Assembly: GCA_040285745.1 (NCBI GenBank) | Contig: JAUFOR010000002.1 | Span: forward strand, 930,001-994,000 | DNA: 64,000 nucleotides | From: Barthelona sp. PCE | Taxonomy: Eukaryota > Metamonada: BaSk clade | Direction of reading: 5' to 3' | In this document: positions 18,338 to 29,129 of the stretch, piece by piece | How the letters are laid out: the number at the start of each line of letters is the position of its first letter | How positions within the stretch are numbered: position 1 is the stretch's first letter | The notes under the pieces: model-generated | Seen by the model: the letters and a program-made list of their open reading frames with translations, nothing else | Told to the model about the DNA's origin: nothing | Databases searched by the model: none | Translations under genes and position numbers: made by a program

Positions 18338-21300
18338 ATGGTGAGAGATTTACTCACGTTGTTATTGTTATTATTTGTTTTTGGGCAATGCGTTATTCCA
18401 ATAGTTTTTGATGAGCAAACCGATGATTTTACATATTTCTTGAACAAAAACGACGAGCACAATCTGAAGTTCTCGCTTCCCGTGGACCACAACGTTGGAC
18501 AGGTTGAATTTGTTATACATCATGAAACAAATGTAATTGTGTGTGTTGGTGTTTTATCAAGTAACATTGTATGTGATACCGTGCGTGGAAAGCGCTTTAT
18601 ACTCGGACTTTTGGTCAATAAGCGCAGTTCAGTCCAGACAGTTAAGTTTATTAACGTTCAAGACATTGAAGTGGGTCAGCTTCTCTTCACTGCAACCCAC
18701 GTGCGCCCCACGGTGAACTCTCTCGAGGGAATCTCGTTGGATACACCGAAATCGTTCGATATAACAGAAGATTTCTCAGTCTTCACATTGCCGCTTGAAA
18801 GACATTATAAGGATTATTTCATTTTTGTGGAACTGGGTGGTTCGTATTACTTACAGGACAGCACTGGAATTTCTCTGAGTTTCTGTGAAATTTCAGCAGG
18901 ACAAGGGTCTATCCTAACGATAGACAAAAGCTATGAATCTGCAATCAAGCGCCAGATGTTTGACATCAACAGTGCATACACGGAGGCATTCGGTGACAGC
19001 TATTTCAAGGATGTAGATGAAATTACGATGGTTTTCACTTTGGATCTCAATATCTCTTCAGAGTTCTTAAGTTTTGCAGATAATGATGGTTCACCAACAT
19101 TGGTTAGCGTTTCGTTCCATTTTGTTGACAAGAATGTCCCTGAAGCAACGTTCTCACCACGATCAATTGAGAAGTGGTCATACTCAAGAATTCAGAATGA
19201 GACTAGCGCAATATTTGTTGGAAATAGTCTCCGGCCACACATATATAAGATCGATATGAGTGGAGTTGAACTGTTAGAAAGTGAAGTAATTCTTATATAT
19301 ATATCTGGGTTTGCTGGCACTTTCATGGTTCAATGTAATTTTGATTCGGCAGCATTCAACAGCAGCAGGCCCGTTGATAAATATTTTTCAACGGTAAGAT
19401 TTGACAGACAAGCGCTGTTAGACTCCGGGAATCTCAGAGATTTATACCTAACAGTCTTTGTACCCCCTTCCGAGCTAACATATAACCTTGGAATATTTAA
19501 AACTGACGACAATGAGAACGAGGATGTGTACATGAACGAACCAAACACACTTTCAAAGAGTTTTTTTGCTATTCTAAAGAAGAGGTACATTTTTGAAATG
19601 GAACTCTCGTTTAATGGAGATTTGGAGTTTATCAACCTCCAAGTATTGGCACAGACACCCTCAACATCTAACGTGAAGTCTATATGTGAGTTCAATTTTG
19701 ATTTCGTACCCACTAATAGCCTTTGTAATTACACATTTTCTTCAACTCAGCGCAGTGTAAGAAATGTAACGTTCGATATTTATCCTTGTAGTATACACAG
19801 CAAACTTAAAAACAAATTCAAAGTAATGATAACGGTGATTAAAGCATCACCTTACTTTGGTTGTACAATCATACCCTCATTGTCTTCCAAAAAGCCCAGT
19901 GCACTCAGAGCAGACGGTATCCCAAAGTGCCAGACAATGGAGAAATTTAAACCGTACCCTGTCCATTTCTCCGTAGACCTAAATAATCAAATTATATCAA
20001 AATCATCTTTGTTGCATTTATCGCTGACTGTGATGTCGGATGTGGTGTATGTGTACCCAAACAACTCACTTTACATGTTCTCCATAGACCCAGTGCTTCA
20101 GATTCATACGAACATTGATAATTTTGCTGGTAACTGTCACACATGTTGCCTTTCGCAACACAGTGATCTGAAGACTTTCGCTAAAGAACCCATCAACTGG
20201 TCGCACTCCCTGTTTCGCACAGCAAGCAATGATGAGCGATATCTTTACCTAAACATGACGGACTTGTCCGACATTTCTTTTAAACCTGTGCTGTCGTTTA
20301 GTAGTGAGTACGATCACTTTGTTCTATTTGTAGAGAGAGACGGTGAGCAATTCATAATATCAAACTCTGTTTCAGAGTTTATTGTCGCCTATGACATTAA
20401 TGCATGTGGTATGGATGTATCACTATCAAACTATCATTTGTGTCCTACGATCACGGACATGATCAAATCAAGCTGTGACCGCTTCAAGTTGCAAACAGAT
20501 AATGACCGAGAGTATACGTTAATATGCCACGATGCTGTTATTGAGATTGATTTACCGCTGAATATAACAATCAACGGCGGTGTGTTCGGGACATCAACTG
20601 TGTATCCAATCAGGTCGGATAGAATGCTTCTTTGGACTTCTGAATATCTCACGACAATCAATAGTTTGTTCTACGACTTCCCATTCTATTCGAACGGGGA
20701 AACACAGTATGAGAAATTGCTCCAAAAGGCATGTGATTTAAGTAGTCTACCAGATTCATTTGATGACGCTGTATCAATGTGTCAGAACACATCGAAGAAT
20801 TCTGTACTCTTCTATTCACATTACAAAATTCAAAACATGCAAACTCACATTTCCCTATTACCTCGCAATTATCTGATGATCACCTTCGAAGGCAATGTCT
20901 CGGTGGCGCAGTCGCCCTTTCTAGATGTCAGCTATCAAAGCATACAATTGTTTGGCAACCTCCAGGGTAAGAGTTATCTCGGTTCAACGCTTTTCATGAG
21001 CATTCAGTATGATTTCAGTACTATCCCACCTCAACTATCCGACCACATACCTACTATTAATCGCGTGTGTATGAGTATAGATCAGCCTAATTCTTTCTCG
21101 GATTTTCGTGTTGCTGAAAAATCTTCAGACAACGTTCATCTTGTTTGTGATATTGCGTCCATACAGCTCCTTTCGTATGTTGACCCTGTAGATTCGGCAT
21201 GGCGCCCGTGGAACGGCATTCCCGTGTGTTCACAATACTCAGCTGTCAAATCAGTTCACGTTGTGAGTGATGGTAACAATGCGCAAGAGAAATTCTTTGT

Positions 21301-24300
21301 GAGTGTTAATGATTTTGTGTCAGCAAACGGTTACGGCTTGGCTGTGTATCTTTCCACAGATTCTAATCCTTTACGTGTTAATACCAAACAGGGTGTTGAT
21401 TCAATGATCAATAACGATGCAGCATTCTGTTATTTATTTGGCCAAGCGCACAGTTGTTCGATTCGAATAATGAAGTGTGACTTGCCTTCAGAGTTTTACA
21501 TACACTTTGTAATGTTTGATCAAGAGGCACGTGGCGGTAACAGGCAGCAGTCGGGAGGATACAGTGATCAGCAAGATTTCTCCTATCAGTACAACTTTAA
21601 CACGCTTTTTGATCAAGATTCTGTAGAGGTTTCGAAACCTTTTCTTTTACAATTGGCAGCCGGTGACGTCAAGGCGGTGATCCTATCTCATGTATCCAGT
21701 AGTTACAACGTTGAGCTTCAGATTGATAAGAAGGATATTCCGTCAATCGCAAAACCACAGAGACAACAGCTGCTAGCACGGCTTTTTGATCAATTCTCAA
21801 GAAGTGTGTGTCACCAGGCTTCACAGGAGGATGTATTTACAAGCTCTATTGTATTTAATGCATGTTTCAAATCTGATGAACAGTCGATGCTTGTAGTTCA
21901 GCACGATCAGGTAATACCTGGATGGGGACAGCCGTCATTCTTCTCTGACTACGATGTGTGGGTAAAAATTCATGTTATACCAGCATATGTTAGCGTTTCA
22001 ACTGCCAATATTAGTTCATTAACAAACCGCTTAACACTTTTTAATTATGTGAACGGGCACATATTGCTTCAGTTTGCAAGTTCTTCAAGCGGAGTTTTTG
22101 TATTTAACGGTGTTCTGAGTTGTTCTGAACAAAAAGAACAGATAAGTCTTGATTTTGAGGTTAGATCTCAATATAGCAATGAAACATCCATCTCTTCGCT
22201 GCTGCAGTGCAACCGTGATGATAAGCGCAGTATTTCTGAAACTTTCGATTGCAATGTTGATACCCCACATGTTTTTTTTATAAAACAGTTTATTGATTCA
22301 TCAAGTCATAATGTCGTTGACCTCCGCTTAAAGATTATTGAAAAAGGAAACATCATTACAAAACAAAAAAGTTTTTATGACCTTGATTTTTCAATTTCAT
22401 TAAGTGAAAACGATCAATTTTTCCTAAAAAGTATTGACTTTACTATACAAGAAATTCAATTTACTGAGAATATTAACAATAGAATTAAAATGGATACAAT
22501 AATTGAATTAACATCAAACACTAAAGCAATGGTAGTTTTTAATATTATTCAAAGAGAGTCCTCGGAGAATCCGGTAAGGTTTGGCTTAACGAATGATCTA
22601 CATCTGAGCAAATGTCATGATATCCAAGAACTAGAGGAGTTATGGTACCATAGTCAAACTGTATCAAATTCTATTAATACCATTGTTGTTTCTTCCACAA
22701 TATTCTTGAATGATTTTGTGCTAAAACCATGTTTTCAGGATTTAGGCGTGGTTCTTGAGTATCGATTAGAGAAATCCAAAAAGATGGCCGTCGATTCTGT
22801 GTATCACAATCATAATGGTTTCAGGGAAGCTCTTTTTGAAGTTGACTTTGTTCCCGGTGTTATGTCACTGCGGTTTGAAACAGAAGATAAGAGTAATAGC
22901 CGAAAAGCTGTTGTTTTATTCGGACTTAACGCGGTACCTGGCTTTAAAACAACATTACCAAAAGATACTTTCTGTGAGGTCCATGTTGATGAAGAGAACG
23001 GTAGCTTCACAATGCCAATATGTGATGGTATTGCAAAAACCATGTCTGACAACTCGTTTGTGTTGTATATGGTTGTAGTAACCAGTTTTGATTTTTCAAT
23101 CATCCAGTTTGATTGCACTGAGTATGTTGAAATCATCACCCCGAATCCTATGTTTGAGTACATCCATACAAGGAACGCTATCGAACCTATTGTATTTGGA
23201 AGTAAGTGGGCGGAAGCGAAATATGAAGTTATGCCGACACAGATTGAGATCGAGGTTGTTACTGAACAATACATGTTGAGCAATGCACTCGGAATTTTCT
23301 CAGTGTTTGCTAACTGTAGTGAATTTGCTGACAGAAGCAATATTGCTCTAACTGTCATGCTTTACACATCCTATGACGATGAGACAGTGCTGAAATGTAC
23401 AGTAGACGAGAATCGTGTGTTTTCTGAGGGGAATATTGTTCCGCTTCAATGTGTGGCTGATGATGACCTTGAAAACTATTTGTTATCAAGTGTGCTTCCC
23501 ACTAGAGTTATATTGGTGGCCAAAAATAGCATTTCTGTGATTATTAAAACCAATATAATGTCATTCAGCGAGTCCTTTGACATCAATGAGGACAATTTAT
23601 TCTCAATCGCATTGACTGAAGAAAAACCAGCATCTTACTTCCATTTGAATTTGTTCAACCAGCCACATATACAACCGTACACTGAACCAACAGTCTTTCG
23701 TATTCGTATTGTTGAATTGTTTGCATTGCATAATCATACGTGCTACATGACAACTTACACTATTCGCAAAGATAATCCAATTCCAACCATACTCCACCAT
23801 AACATCGAATTATTTGAAGGAGCAAAACCAAGTAACTTCTTAATTGACAGGATTGATCCAAACACTGTTAACGTGTATCTTGTTTTAACACTATTGGATG
23901 GTCCAATGTCTGTGTTGTTATCTCTTGAGGTACATTCCATATACATACATTCGGGGGATGTGAACCGTGGTCTTTTGTGTTCACATCATTTATCTCCATA
24001 CTGTCTCTTTACAATACCAATTCGTTCAAATCAGTTTGAACGTCAGTATTCTATTAAAGTTACCCCAACAATGGAGAACAGGAAGTGTCCATTTTCAGTG
24101 TATGTTGGTCAAATCTCCGATAACGTTCTTCCTTCCAGTGAAGACTTTAACTATATCTCCAATTTGTACATGAATGACTACATATTGAAGAGTGATGGTG
24201 AGTGTACCACTGGAAACTCGTGTATTTACACCATGTCACTTGTTGACATGGATCATATCACCTTTTCTCCGTCATACGTCTATTTGTTAGCTCGAAGATT

Positions 24301-27121
24301 ATGTGAGTATCGTGTCTATGACAAACCAGTATACTATGAGTACATATCACCAGACTTCTTTGGTTCTGCAACAACAAACGTTCGTGCCACATCAACTTAC
24401 ATTAGCTACTTTTTGTTTCAGTTGAAGTACATTTCCAGTGTTCTGCGCCCATCTATTGTGCAGTTCAAATCTCCAACCCACCTCGAAATCCAGGTCGGAA
24501 AAGATCGTGGCGAGAGTGAGTTCTTTTTGTACACGCACAAATTAACAAAACACGTTAATAGAGTGTACAGGATCGGTGCGAAGTTGTCTGATGAATTTAT
24601 TGAAGCGACTCCGTTTCAGTTTAGTGTCAGGAATGTTATCGAACAGGCAAAGACCGAGTCGGATTCAGTCCTCAATTTTATTAATGGCCAACGCAAAGCT
24701 TTTAAGTATGAAGGGTTGGAACCTACTCAGATGGTCACTGCATTTGGCCTCGACTATAACAGTCGAGAGATTTACAACCCCAAGACAGCTGAAGTTAATG
24801 TTCGTGTGAATAATGTTGAAGTAACTGAACTGTTCACTCCGCAGTACTTGAACAGTAGTCTTTCGTTCTACACAACGTGCGGTGGTCTGAATGGGATACC
24901 TCTCTTTTTGGATATAGGGCTGGATGACACATACACGATAAGGTTCCATACTGCAATTATTACCAGTAGTGATCCATCGATAACGTTTGCACCAGCGTAC
25001 AACGTCCCCACTATTCCGTTTGGAGATCTTTCACATGATCTGCTCTACCCTCCTAATGCTTTTGTATCACGACATTATTTTCGATCGCAGCAGATGAACA
25101 CATTGGCTTCTGTCATTGGATTCGAATTGAATCTCGACATCAATGAGGAGCACGGCTTCTGCGTTATGCGCGTATCTCCAATTGAATCTGATGTTTTTGA
25201 TGGAGAGGCACCCCTCTATTATGTTTCCAAAGCAATATCACCAATGCCTTACTTTGATTCAAGTGTTCCCACTAATTTCATTGGTGCTAAGGAGGGAAGT
25301 GACTTCTGTGCAAAGCACCGTGATATTAAAATTGAGTCTCAACCAGACGAAGAAACTGTATTCACTTTCTTACCCTATGGGCAAAACACAACACGCCCTA
25401 CTCATATTACAGTGACAGGATTGCGCCGCTTCTCGATGTGGGCATACTGTGTTAACGGGTTGAGGCAGAAACTCAACGTTGACCCAGAAACTGGATCCGT
25501 TGAACCGTTATTACTTGATTTTCCCTCAAAAATGTCGATTGATGCGAAAAAAAAAAATATATATGGTTGGTACTTCGAGTACAATTACGAAGATCTTGAT
25601 CTTTCGCATTTGGAGTTGATTGTTGAGGGTGAATCATTGCAGGGCTGCTCAATTGTTCTATTTTCTGATTCTTGCCACACATTCCCCAAACGCAAATTGA
25701 AAGCAGGAGAAGTTTTTATCGTTACATTGTGGGAGTTGCATGAACTTACTTCAAACGATGAGCAAGAGTTTTATATCAAAATACATGATCCAAAATACAA
25801 TGATTGGGATAAAACAGAATTCACACTCAAAATTGAGGGTAAAATTTTTGAACCTCAGTATGTTCCTCCACTAATTGATGTTAATCTTCCAACTTCGTTT
25901 GTGTTTAACGTTAGCAGACGATCAAATCAAAAGTATGTGTACTACACCTTCAGCATGCTTGGAGAATTCCCTCATGGTATTTTTATGTGGTGCAATGGTG
26001 GCAATATATGGGCTTATGATCTCAACAGTCGCAGACTTGATCAGATTGACAATCGCATATGGCATTTACGTACAGAGGAAGATATGAATCGCATATTCTT
26101 GATTACACTTGATGAAGACGTCAAAGCTGGAAATTCTAACTGTACGATATTCTATCAAACAGTGCCAGAGACTCCGCAGCGTTCGATTAAATGTGGTAAA
26201 GGTTCAAATCTATGCCTTTATCTTCATCTTTTTGATCATAATACGATTTTTGAGCATTACGCTGGCTTTGCTTTCAACAAAATAAGCTCCAGGTACCATA
26301 CAACATACATTTATCCGCTACCTCTGTACTCGTTAGATGATTATTTTGTGAAAGACAGCCATCATTTGTGTTTACACAATACAATCGGTTTGGTGGATGG
26401 TGAAAGTTTTGCGAAAAGATGCCGTATCTTCAGATTCAATGATTTATTGAACAAAATGCCAAAGTCTATGCAGTTTGTTGCAATGGTCATAGTATGGGTT
26501 GATGACGAAAATCCAATTCAGATTACTACAAAACCCTTCACAAAACTGATGTTGACTGAATCACAACTGCACAGATCTGAGTGTTATACATCGCTCATGG
26601 GTGTTAGAGGCGTCGTGCTTAAGCCTGATCTGTTCCTTCGCACAGCATCTGAGGTCATTGAGGAATACGACGGCCTGGCAAGAGATCTCAGCTCAAACCT
26701 CATTGAAAGTCTGAGCATCAATACAAAGTGTAATTTCCTGAGTGCTGAGTGCTTCAGTGCGATCCAGAGATTCGCATGCATGCACACGTACATGTCAGTC
26801 ATCCACGATAAGAGTGTCTGCGAGACGTTAGTTGATAACTGCCCATACGTTCTTGGGCTCAACGACATGTACTGCGATCTCCCATACTTCGCCACTGATG
26901 ATGAGTTCGATGTGGTCTTTGAAGATCTTTGGAATCTGGACTATCGTAATTACTTCGTAGGTACTGCTTTTTTCCTAATGTTTGTGGTTGTTTTTCTTCT
27001 GCTGAATATAGTACTGTTATTCTGGAAATATATCTATCATCTCCGCCGCAAATATCTGGTTGAGCGATATGGAATGTTTGTACCAGATGTAGATATTGAT
27101 AGCATACCTCTATTTGCGTAA
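18338..27121 (+). CDS. Giant type I membrane protein of unknown function, 2927 residues
   Basis: I do not recognise this protein. It starts with a clear signal peptide (Leu-rich core LLTLLLLLFVFG, residues about 5-16) and ends with one transmembrane helix (residues about 2872-2897) followed by a basic, Tyr-rich tail of about 30 residues. The lumenal or extracellular part of about 2850 residues is rich in beta-forming residues, contains many N-glycosylation sequons and scattered cysteines, and has no obvious tandem repeat by eye. The topology resembles gp210-type nucleoporins and large adhesins, but no diagnostic motif was seen. The frame is uninterrupted over 8.8 kb, so it is under coding selection. 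AT content rises between about 22250 and 22560. It lies convergent to FPP synthase (35 bases apart). Confidence 0.85.
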   Translation: MVRDLLTLLLLLFVFGQCVIPIVFDEQTDDFTYFLNKNDEHNLKFSLPVDHNVGQVEFVIHHETNVIVCVGVLSSNIVCDTVRGKRFILGLLVNKRSSVQTVKFINVQDIEVGQLLFTATHVRPTVNSLEGISLDTPKSFDITEDFSVFTLPLERHYKDYFIFVELGGSYYLQDSTGISLSFCEISAGQGSILTIDKSYESAIKRQMFDINSAYTEAFGDSYFKDVDEITMVFTLDLNISSEFLSFADNDGSPTLVSVSFHFVDKNVPEATFSPRSIEKWSYSRIQNETSAIFVGNSLRPHIYKIDMSGVELLESEVILIYISGFAGTFMVQCNFDSAAFNSSRPVDKYFSTVRFDRQALLDSGNLRDLYLTVFVPPSELTYNLGIFKTDDNENEDVYMNEPNTLSKSFFAILKKRYIFEMELSFNGDLEFINLQVLAQTPSTSNVKSICEFNFDFVPTNSLCNYTFSSTQRSVRNVTFDIYPCSIHSKLKNKFKVMITVIKASPYFGCTIIPSLSSKKPSALRADGIPKCQTMEKFKPYPVHFSVDLNNQIISKSSLLHLSLTVMSDVVYVYPNNSLYMFSIDPVLQIHTNIDNFAGNCHTCCLSQHSDLKTFAKEPINWSHSLFRTASNDERYLYLNMTDLSDISFKPVLSFSSEYDHFVLFVERDGEQFIISNSVSEFIVAYDINACGMDVSLSNYHLCPTITDMIKSSCDRFKLQTDNDREYTLICHDAVIEIDLPLNITINGGVFGTSTVYPIRSDRMLLWTSEYLTTINSLFYDFPFYSNGETQYEKLLQKACDLSSLPDSFDDAVSMCQNTSKNSVLFYSHYKIQNMQTHISLLPRNYLMITFEGNVSVAQSPFLDVSYQSIQLFGNLQGKSYLGSTLFMSIQYDFSTIPPQLSDHIPTINRVCMSIDQPNSFSDFRVAEKSSDNVHLVCDIASIQLLSYVDPVDSAWRPWNGIPVCSQYSAVKSVHVVSDGNNAQEKFFVSVNDFVSANGYGLAVYLSTDSNPLRVNTKQGVDSMINNDAAFCYLFGQAHSCSIRIMKCDLPSEFYIHFVMFDQEARGGNRQQSGGYSDQQDFSYQYNFNTLFDQDSVEVSKPFLLQLAAGDVKAVILSHVSSSYNVELQIDKKDIPSIAKPQRQQLLARLFDQFSRSVCHQASQEDVFTSSIVFNACFKSDEQSMLVVQHDQVIPGWGQPSFFSDYDVWVKIHVIPAYVSVSTANISSLTNRLTLFNYVNGHILLQFASSSSGVFVFNGVLSCSEQKEQISLDFEVRSQYSNETSISSLLQCNRDDKRSISETFDCNVDTPHVFFIKQFIDSSSHNVVDLRLKIIEKGNIITKQKSFYDLDFSISLSENDQFFLKSIDFTIQEIQFTENINNRIKMDTIIELTSNTKAMVVFNIIQRESSENPVRFGLTNDLHLSKCHDIQELEELWYHSQTVSNSINTIVVSSTIFLNDFVLKPCFQDLGVVLEYRLEKSKKMAVDSVYHNHNGFREALFEVDFVPGVMSLRFETEDKSNSRKAVVLFGLNAVPGFKTTLPKDTFCEVHVDEENGSFTMPICDGIAKTMSDNSFVLYMVVVTSFDFSIIQFDCTEYVEIITPNPMFEYIHTRNAIEPIVFGSKWAEAKYEVMPTQIEIEVVTEQYMLSNALGIFSVFANCSEFADRSNIALTVMLYTSYDDETVLKCTVDENRVFSEGNIVPLQCVADDDLENYLLSSVLPTRVILVAKNSISVIIKTNIMSFSESFDINEDNLFSIALTEEKPASYFHLNLFNQPHIQPYTEPTVFRIRIVELFALHNHTCYMTTYTIRKDNPIPTILHHNIELFEGAKPSNFLIDRIDPNTVNVYLVLTLLDGPMSVLLSLEVHSIYIHSGDVNRGLLCSHHLSPYCLFTIPIRSNQFERQYSIKVTPTMENRKCPFSVYVGQISDNVLPSSEDFNYISNLYMNDYILKSDGECTTGNSCIYTMSLVDMDHITFSPSYVYLLARRLCEYRVYDKPVYYEYISPDFFGSATTNVRATSTYISYFLFQLKYISSVLRPSIVQFKSPTHLEIQVGKDRGESEFFLYTHKLTKHVNRVYRIGAKLSDEFIEATPFQFSVRNVIEQAKTESDSVLNFINGQRKAFKYEGLEPTQMVTAFGLDYNSREIYNPKTAEVNVRVNNVEVTELFTPQYLNSSLSFYTTCGGLNGIPLFLDIGLDDTYTIRFHTAIITSSDPSITFAPAYNVPTIPFGDLSHDLLYPPNAFVSRHYFRSQQMNTLASVIGFELNLDINEEHGFCVMRVSPIESDVFDGEAPLYYVSKAISPMPYFDSSVPTNFIGAKEGSDFCAKHRDIKIESQPDEETVFTFLPYGQNTTRPTHITVTGLRRFSMWAYCVNGLRQKLNVDPETGSVEPLLLDFPSKMSIDAKKKNIYGWYFEYNYEDLDLSHLELIVEGESLQGCSIVLFSDSCHTFPKRKLKAGEVFIVTLWELHELTSNDEQEFYIKIHDPKYNDWDKTEFTLKIEGKIFEPQYVPPLIDVNLPTSFVFNVSRRSNQKYVYYTFSMLGEFPHGIFMWCNGGNIWAYDLNSRRLDQIDNRIWHLRTEEDMNRIFLITLDEDVKAGNSNCTIFYQTVPETPQRSIKCGKGSNLCLYLHLFDHNTIFEHYAGFAFNKISSRYHTTYIYPLPLYSLDDYFVKDSHHLCLHNTIGLVDGESFAKRCRIFRFNDLLNKMPKSMQFVAMVIVWVDDENPIQITTKPFTKLMLTESQLHRSECYTSLMGVRGVVLKPDLFLRTASEVIEEYDGLARDLSSNLIESLSINTKCNFLSAECFSAIQRFACMHTYMSVIHDKSVCETLVDNCPYVLGLNDMYCDLPYFATDDEFDVVFEDLWNLDYRNYFVGTAFFLMFVVVFLLLNIVLLFWKYIYHLRRKYLVERYGMFVPDVDIDSIPLFA

Positions 27122-27156
27122 ATAAATCAACATTTGAAAAAACAGATTTTTGTACT

Positions 27157-28170
27157 TTACTTCTGACGTGAACGAATCTTATTAAGAATCCACGTAAGAA
27201 TAGAGTTGTCAACATCCACGAATTCTGCAATAGCAGCCTCAATCTCTTCAATAATATCATTCTGCCACTCAATACACATATCCTTAATACCCAACTCGTT
27301 ATAGACCGCAATAATACGTTCTCTGTTGTTCACAACAGGCACTCCATAGTTCTCATTCAGGATTGCTAACTGTTCATCATTAGCCTTCTCGAGAGCAGTA
27401 ACAATGAGCCAGGTACACTTACCAGAACATATGTCTGAAAAGCCTCCCTTTCCAGTGTCCATGCCGTAGCAATCGAGGAAATCGTCCTGAACCTGGAACA
27501 GGTGTCCCAACTTGACACAAATTTCCTTAAGAGCGTTTAGCACATGTCCACTGGCAGTATGTTTCTCACATAAGACAATACCAGAAGCGATAGGAAGGTA
27601 GAAGCTATAGTAAGCTGTCTTCATCTTTGTGATTTTCTCATAACGGGCTTTGTCAAAAGATTCAATCGTCTGACTGTGGATAGAGTCCATCAACTGACCA
27701 CACTCTGTATAATACGAGACTTCATGGAACAGGTCCAGTAGCTTGGAATAGTGGGGGTGTGATCCAAAGTGCACCTTCAGCATTCGGTAAATGTATGATT
27801 CAAGGAGAAGTGCATCATTAATGGCAATGTTACCAACACCTTCTCTCCTGTACCAGGCCACCTGTCCTCTGCGCATCTCCCCCTTGTCCATGATGTCATC
27901 CACGACAAGGAAAAAAGCTTGAAGAGTTTCTAACAACCAGCCTAAGATGGCAGCCTTTTCGAGCAGATGTTCGTTATCTTTGGGCATCAGTCTCGAAACA
28001 CACTCGACCACGGTCATTCCACGAAACATTTTGCCCCCAGGAACGTTCCAAGTAAAGTTTTCAACAAACCAAGTAACTGCTTCGTCGGATAAATCAAGAT
28101 TATTGAGATGATCCTCGAGTTCAATGAGAAGGATGTCGTCGAAAACACGTTTAAATTGATCGATATTCAT
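27157..28170 (-). CDS. Farnesyl diphosphate synthase
   Basis: The first ATG consistent with the family is at 28170 (MNIDQFKRVF), giving 337 residues; the longer upstream frame overlaps the divergent promoter. The first aspartate-rich motif DDIMD is at residues 91-95 and the second, DDFLD, near residue 230. Phe86 and Phe87, the residues five and four before the first motif, are aromatic, which sets the product at C15. The enzyme condenses isopentenyl diphosphate with dimethylallyl and geranyl diphosphates for dolichol, prenylation and related pathways. Family RRGQ.AWYRR is intact. It is divergent from RRP8 across 173 bases. Confidence 0.93.
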   Translation of the reverse strand: MNIDQFKRVFDDILLIELEDHLNNLDLSDEAVTWFVENFTWNVPGGKMFRGMTVVECVSRLMPKDNEHLLEKAAILGWLLETLQAFFLVVDDIMDKGEMRRGQVAWYRREGVGNIAINDALLLESYIYRMLKVHFGSHPHYSKLLDLFHEVSYYTECGQLMDSIHSQTIESFDKARYEKITKMKTAYYSFYLPIASGIVLCEKHTASGHVLNALKEICVKLGHLFQVQDDFLDCYGMDTGKGGFSDICSGKCTWLIVTALEKANDEQLAILNENYGVPVVNNRERIIAVYNELGIKDMCIEWQNDIIEEIEAAIAEFVDVDNSILTWILNKIRSRQK

Positions 28171-28343
28171 TGTAAGGTTGGGAAAGATGTAAAAAAACCA
28201 AAGCAAGCTATGTGTGGATAATGTGGAGTTTTGGGCTGGTTTTATCACAACACATACCTTCACAACCCACGACTTCCACCCATCGCGATTGTTTAACATT
28301 ATACACCTTTTTCTTGGATTTTTTATCGTCATTTACACTGTAT

Positions 28344-29129
28344 ATGGGTAAGAAAAGTAAGGAAGGCCATAAGAAACGGGCAAAAAAGAAGCGAAACGCT
28401 TCACAAACTTCAAAGAACACTAATCCAAGTGGTCTACCACATAAACAACAAAAGGGACGACAGGGGGCATTGAACCGCCTTGCTATGATGCGTGAACGAG
28501 TGAAGGGTGGTAGATTTAGAAAGCTAAACGAAGAGCTATACACATCAGAATCAACATCTGCTTTTGAGAAGTTTCAGGATGAACCTGAGCTATTTGATGT
28601 ATACCATGAGGGTTTTGCGCTACAGGCTGAGACATGGCCAGTTAATCCACTTGATATTATCATCAAACGTCTTGAAAAGAGCAACGCGTCAATTATTGGT
28701 GATTTCGGTTGTGGAGAGGCTAGACTTGCTAAAACGTTAGCCAACGATGACCGTACAGTGCACTCATTTGATTTGGTAAGCCGTGATCCAATCGTGACAG
28801 CTTGTGACATAGCAAGTACACCGCTCGAACCAGAAACACTCGATTACGCCGTTTACTGTTTATCATTGATGGGAACCAACGTGTCTGACTTCATCACAGA
28901 GGCTCATAGAGTGCTCAAGACAGGTGGAGAACTCCTGATAGCCGAAGTTGTTTCGCGTTTTGAAGACGTTGGAGCGTTTTGCAAAAATGTTGAGGCATTT
29001 GGCTTTCGACAGAAGAAGCGTAAGTCCATCAACTCCTTCTTTGAATTTTTGGTTTTTGAACGCAATGCATTAGGGAATGATAGCAAACCAGAATTACTCC
29101 TTAATCCTTGTATTTACAAACGCAGGTGA
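28344..29129 (+). CDS. RRP8: RRP8-type 25S/28S rRNA m1A methyltransferase
   Basis: The ATG at 28344 (MGKKSKEGHKKRAKKKR) gives 261 residues with a nucleolar-type Lys/Arg-rich N-terminus of about 60 residues. The methyltransferase core has GDFGCGEARLA, the acidic strand SFDL and the family block FCLSLMGTN in the form YCLSLMGTNVSDF, then GGELLIAEVVSRFEDV. RRP8 makes N1-methyladenosine in large-subunit rRNA. The stop codon TGA (29127-29129) directly abuts the stop of the convergent Sly1 gene, leaving no untranslated base between the two coding regions. Confidence 0.92.
   Translation: MGKKSKEGHKKRAKKKRNASQTSKNTNPSGLPHKQQKGRQGALNRLAMMRERVKGGRFRKLNEELYTSESTSAFEKFQDEPELFDVYHEGFALQAETWPVNPLDIIIKRLEKSNASIIGDFGCGEARLAKTLANDDRTVHSFDLVSRDPIVTACDIASTPLEPETLDYAVYCLSLMGTNVSDFITEAHRVLKTGGELLIAEVVSRFEDVGAFCKNVEAFGFRQKKRKSINSFFEFLVFERNALGNDSKPELLLNPCIYKRR

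Noticed and set aside
18338-27121. Calling the giant membrane protein a gp210/NUP210 nucleoporin
   Set aside because: Topology agrees, but I see no Ig-like or gp210-specific motif, and it is about 1000 residues longer.
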